A stretch of 64,000 nucleotides of DNA. Origin: Bacillota bacterium (GTDB lineage: Bacteria; Bacillota; Clostridia; Acetivibrionales; DSM-1351). Below the pieces are notes generated by a model. The model did no database searches, was not told where the DNA came from, and saw nothing but the letters and a program-made list of their open reading frames with translations. Position 1 is the stretch's first letter. Each line of letters opens with the position of its first letter. Shown in pieces: positions 63,038-64,000 of this stretch. The stretch lies in contig JAEXOY010000015.1 of the NCBI GenBank assembly GCA_023439045.1, positions 186,001 through 250,000 of the forward strand. The letters are read 5' to 3'. A program made the translations under genes and the position numbers.

Positions 63038-63268
63038 TGTGTTTTCTCCTATTATTTATTAAACCAACATATAATAGCATTATGAATAGCCAATACAATA
63101 TAGCTGATTAGTTATTGTAAATCATAACAGATAATAGTATAGGTTGTCTAGATTTCATTAGCTGCCCTTGCTTTCTACTTTAAATATAAAAAAGCATTAA
63201 TTATTGAAATTTTTTCTTTTACATAATATGATTATATTGAACTTAATTTTGTACGAAAGGGAGAATAT

Positions 63269-64000
63269 ATGGATAATAAGTTGCAAAAGAAATATGGTTT
63301 GTTTACTGCAATAGCAATGGTTATAGGAATTGTTATTGGCAGCGGTGTGTTTTTTAAGGCGGAAAAGGTACTAACTGCAACAGGCGGCAATCTCCCGCTT
63401 GGTATATTGGCATGGGTGATTGGTGGAATAATTATGATAGCTTGTGCTTACACCTTTGCTGTAATGGCCACAAAGTATGAGTATGTAAATGGGGTTGTTG
63501 ATTATGCAGAGGCAGCTATGGGCAAAAAGTATGCATATTATGTCGGCTGGTTTATGGCCCTTATCTATTACCCAACATTAACCTCTGTGTTAGCTTGGGT
63601 ATCTGCAAGGTATACATGTGTTCTGTTTGGATTCTCTATTACCGGTGGAGAGTGTATGACCATTGCATGCCTGTACTTAATAGCAAGCTTTACAATGAAT
63701 GCATTATCTCCAGTAATTGCAGGTAAGTTTCAGGTTAGTACAACAGTTATCAAATTGATACCGCTGCTGTTGATGGCTATTGTTGGTACATTTGTTGGAA
63801 TTAGATCAGGCATGATTATTGATAACTTTACAACAGTAGTTAAAGAAGTTGACACCTTCGGTGCTCTGTTTACAGCAGTAGTGGCAACGGCTTTTGCTTA
63901 TGAGGGCTGGGTAATTGCTACAAGTATTAATGCTGAGCTTAAGGACGCAAAGAAAAACCTTCCGTTGGCGTTAGTTGGGGGAACCTTTGCGATAATGCTT
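63269..64000 (+). CDS. APC-family amino acid permease (3' end outside window)
   Basis: From ATG 63269, with GAAAGGGAG five bases upstream, the frame stays open to the window end (244 codons). KYGLFTAIAMVIGIVIGSGVFF is split as the first helix of the APC superfamily (residues 8-29; the substrate-contact IGIVIGSG). Helices 2-6 follow and FAYEGWVIATSIN resembles helix 6 of the SteT/LAT branch. It probably exchanges or takes up an amino acid; the substrate is not determinable. Confidence 0.85.
   Translation, partial: MDNKLQKKYGLFTAIAMVIGIVIGSGVFFKAEKVLTATGGNLPLGILAWVIGGIIMIACAYTFAVMATKYEYVNGVVDYAEAAMGKKYAYYVGWFMALIYYPTLTSVLAWVSARYTCVLFGFSITGGECMTIACLYLIASFTMNALSPVIAGKFQVSTTVIKLIPLLLMAIVGTFVGIRSGMIIDNFTTVVKEVDTFGALFTAVVATAFAYEGWVIATSINAELKDAKKNLPLALVGGTFAIML

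Overview
The window is AT-rich, densely packed DNA from an anaerobic, endospore-forming, nitrogen-fixing member of the Clostridia. Spore genes (spoIIAA-spoIIAB-sigF, spoVAC-AD-AE), a Clostridium pasteurianum-type nif cluster (NifN-NifB fusion, split homocitrate synthase NifV-omega/NifV-alpha, 2Fe-2S ferredoxin, NifI1/NifI2) and the hprK-PHP-murB-rapZ-yvcK-whiA block support this. The genus cannot be fixed from sequence reading alone. No insertion sequence, prophage, integrase or CRISPR array was seen.

Layout. 1-2770: 3' part of a GltD/NfnB-like FAD/Fe-S oxidoreductase, a HypA-like protein without its zinc ribbon, and a DUF5692 membrane protein. 2.9-5.1 kb: YvaE/YvaD-like pair (the SMR gene is frameshifted) and two flavodoxin-like proteins. 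5.2-8.2 kb: a seven-haem c-type cytochrome coupled to a CcmF-type haem lyase. 8.5-15.6 kb: metallo-hydrolase, Fe-alcohol dehydrogenase, glycerophosphodiesterase, MFS transporter, YdbS/YdbT-like PH-domain pair and a CmpB-like membrane protein. 15.7-23.7 kb: DUF4424-like surface protein, DedA, YgjP-like metalloprotease, a low-complexity hypothetical protein, a divergent histidine kinase/HD-GYP regulator pair and the CCA-adding enzyme. Two tRNA-Gly genes follow a consensus promoter. 24.2-36.1 kb: hprK, PHP phosphatase, murB, rapZ, yvcK, debranching enzyme, whiA, spoIIA operon and spoVA genes. 36.2-40.8 kb: CheX-like, trmL, M20 peptidase, DUF2156 and gap. 40.8-55.0 kb, minus strand: nifH-I1-I2-D-K-E-(N-B)-fdx-Vomega-Valpha-modB-modC-modA. 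55.2-64.0 kb: DUF486 protein, FabV-type enoyl reductase, AraC regulator divergent from galT-galK-galE, a parvulin and the start of an APC permease.

The nif region reads as one functional unit: nitrogenase (H, D, K), ammonia/2-oxoglutarate-responsive PII proteins (I1, I2), FeMo-cofactor assembly (E, N-B), homocitrate supply (V), a dedicated ferredoxin and molybdate uptake. A sigma-A-like promoter about 130 bases upstream of nifH is followed by a long hairpin plus T-tract just before the gene, suggesting transcription attenuation. NifN-B and ModC both carry near-identical in-frame minisatellites (39 bp x5 and 30 bp x5).

Other points worth checking: (1) murB homology extends upstream of its first ATG without any ATG/GTG/TTG start, next to a perfect X XXY YYZ slippery heptamer lying directly before the stop codon of the preceding gene; (2) unrelated short tandem repeats lie directly downstream of many genes; (3) a perfect 30-bp palindrome sits in the araC-galT divergent region.
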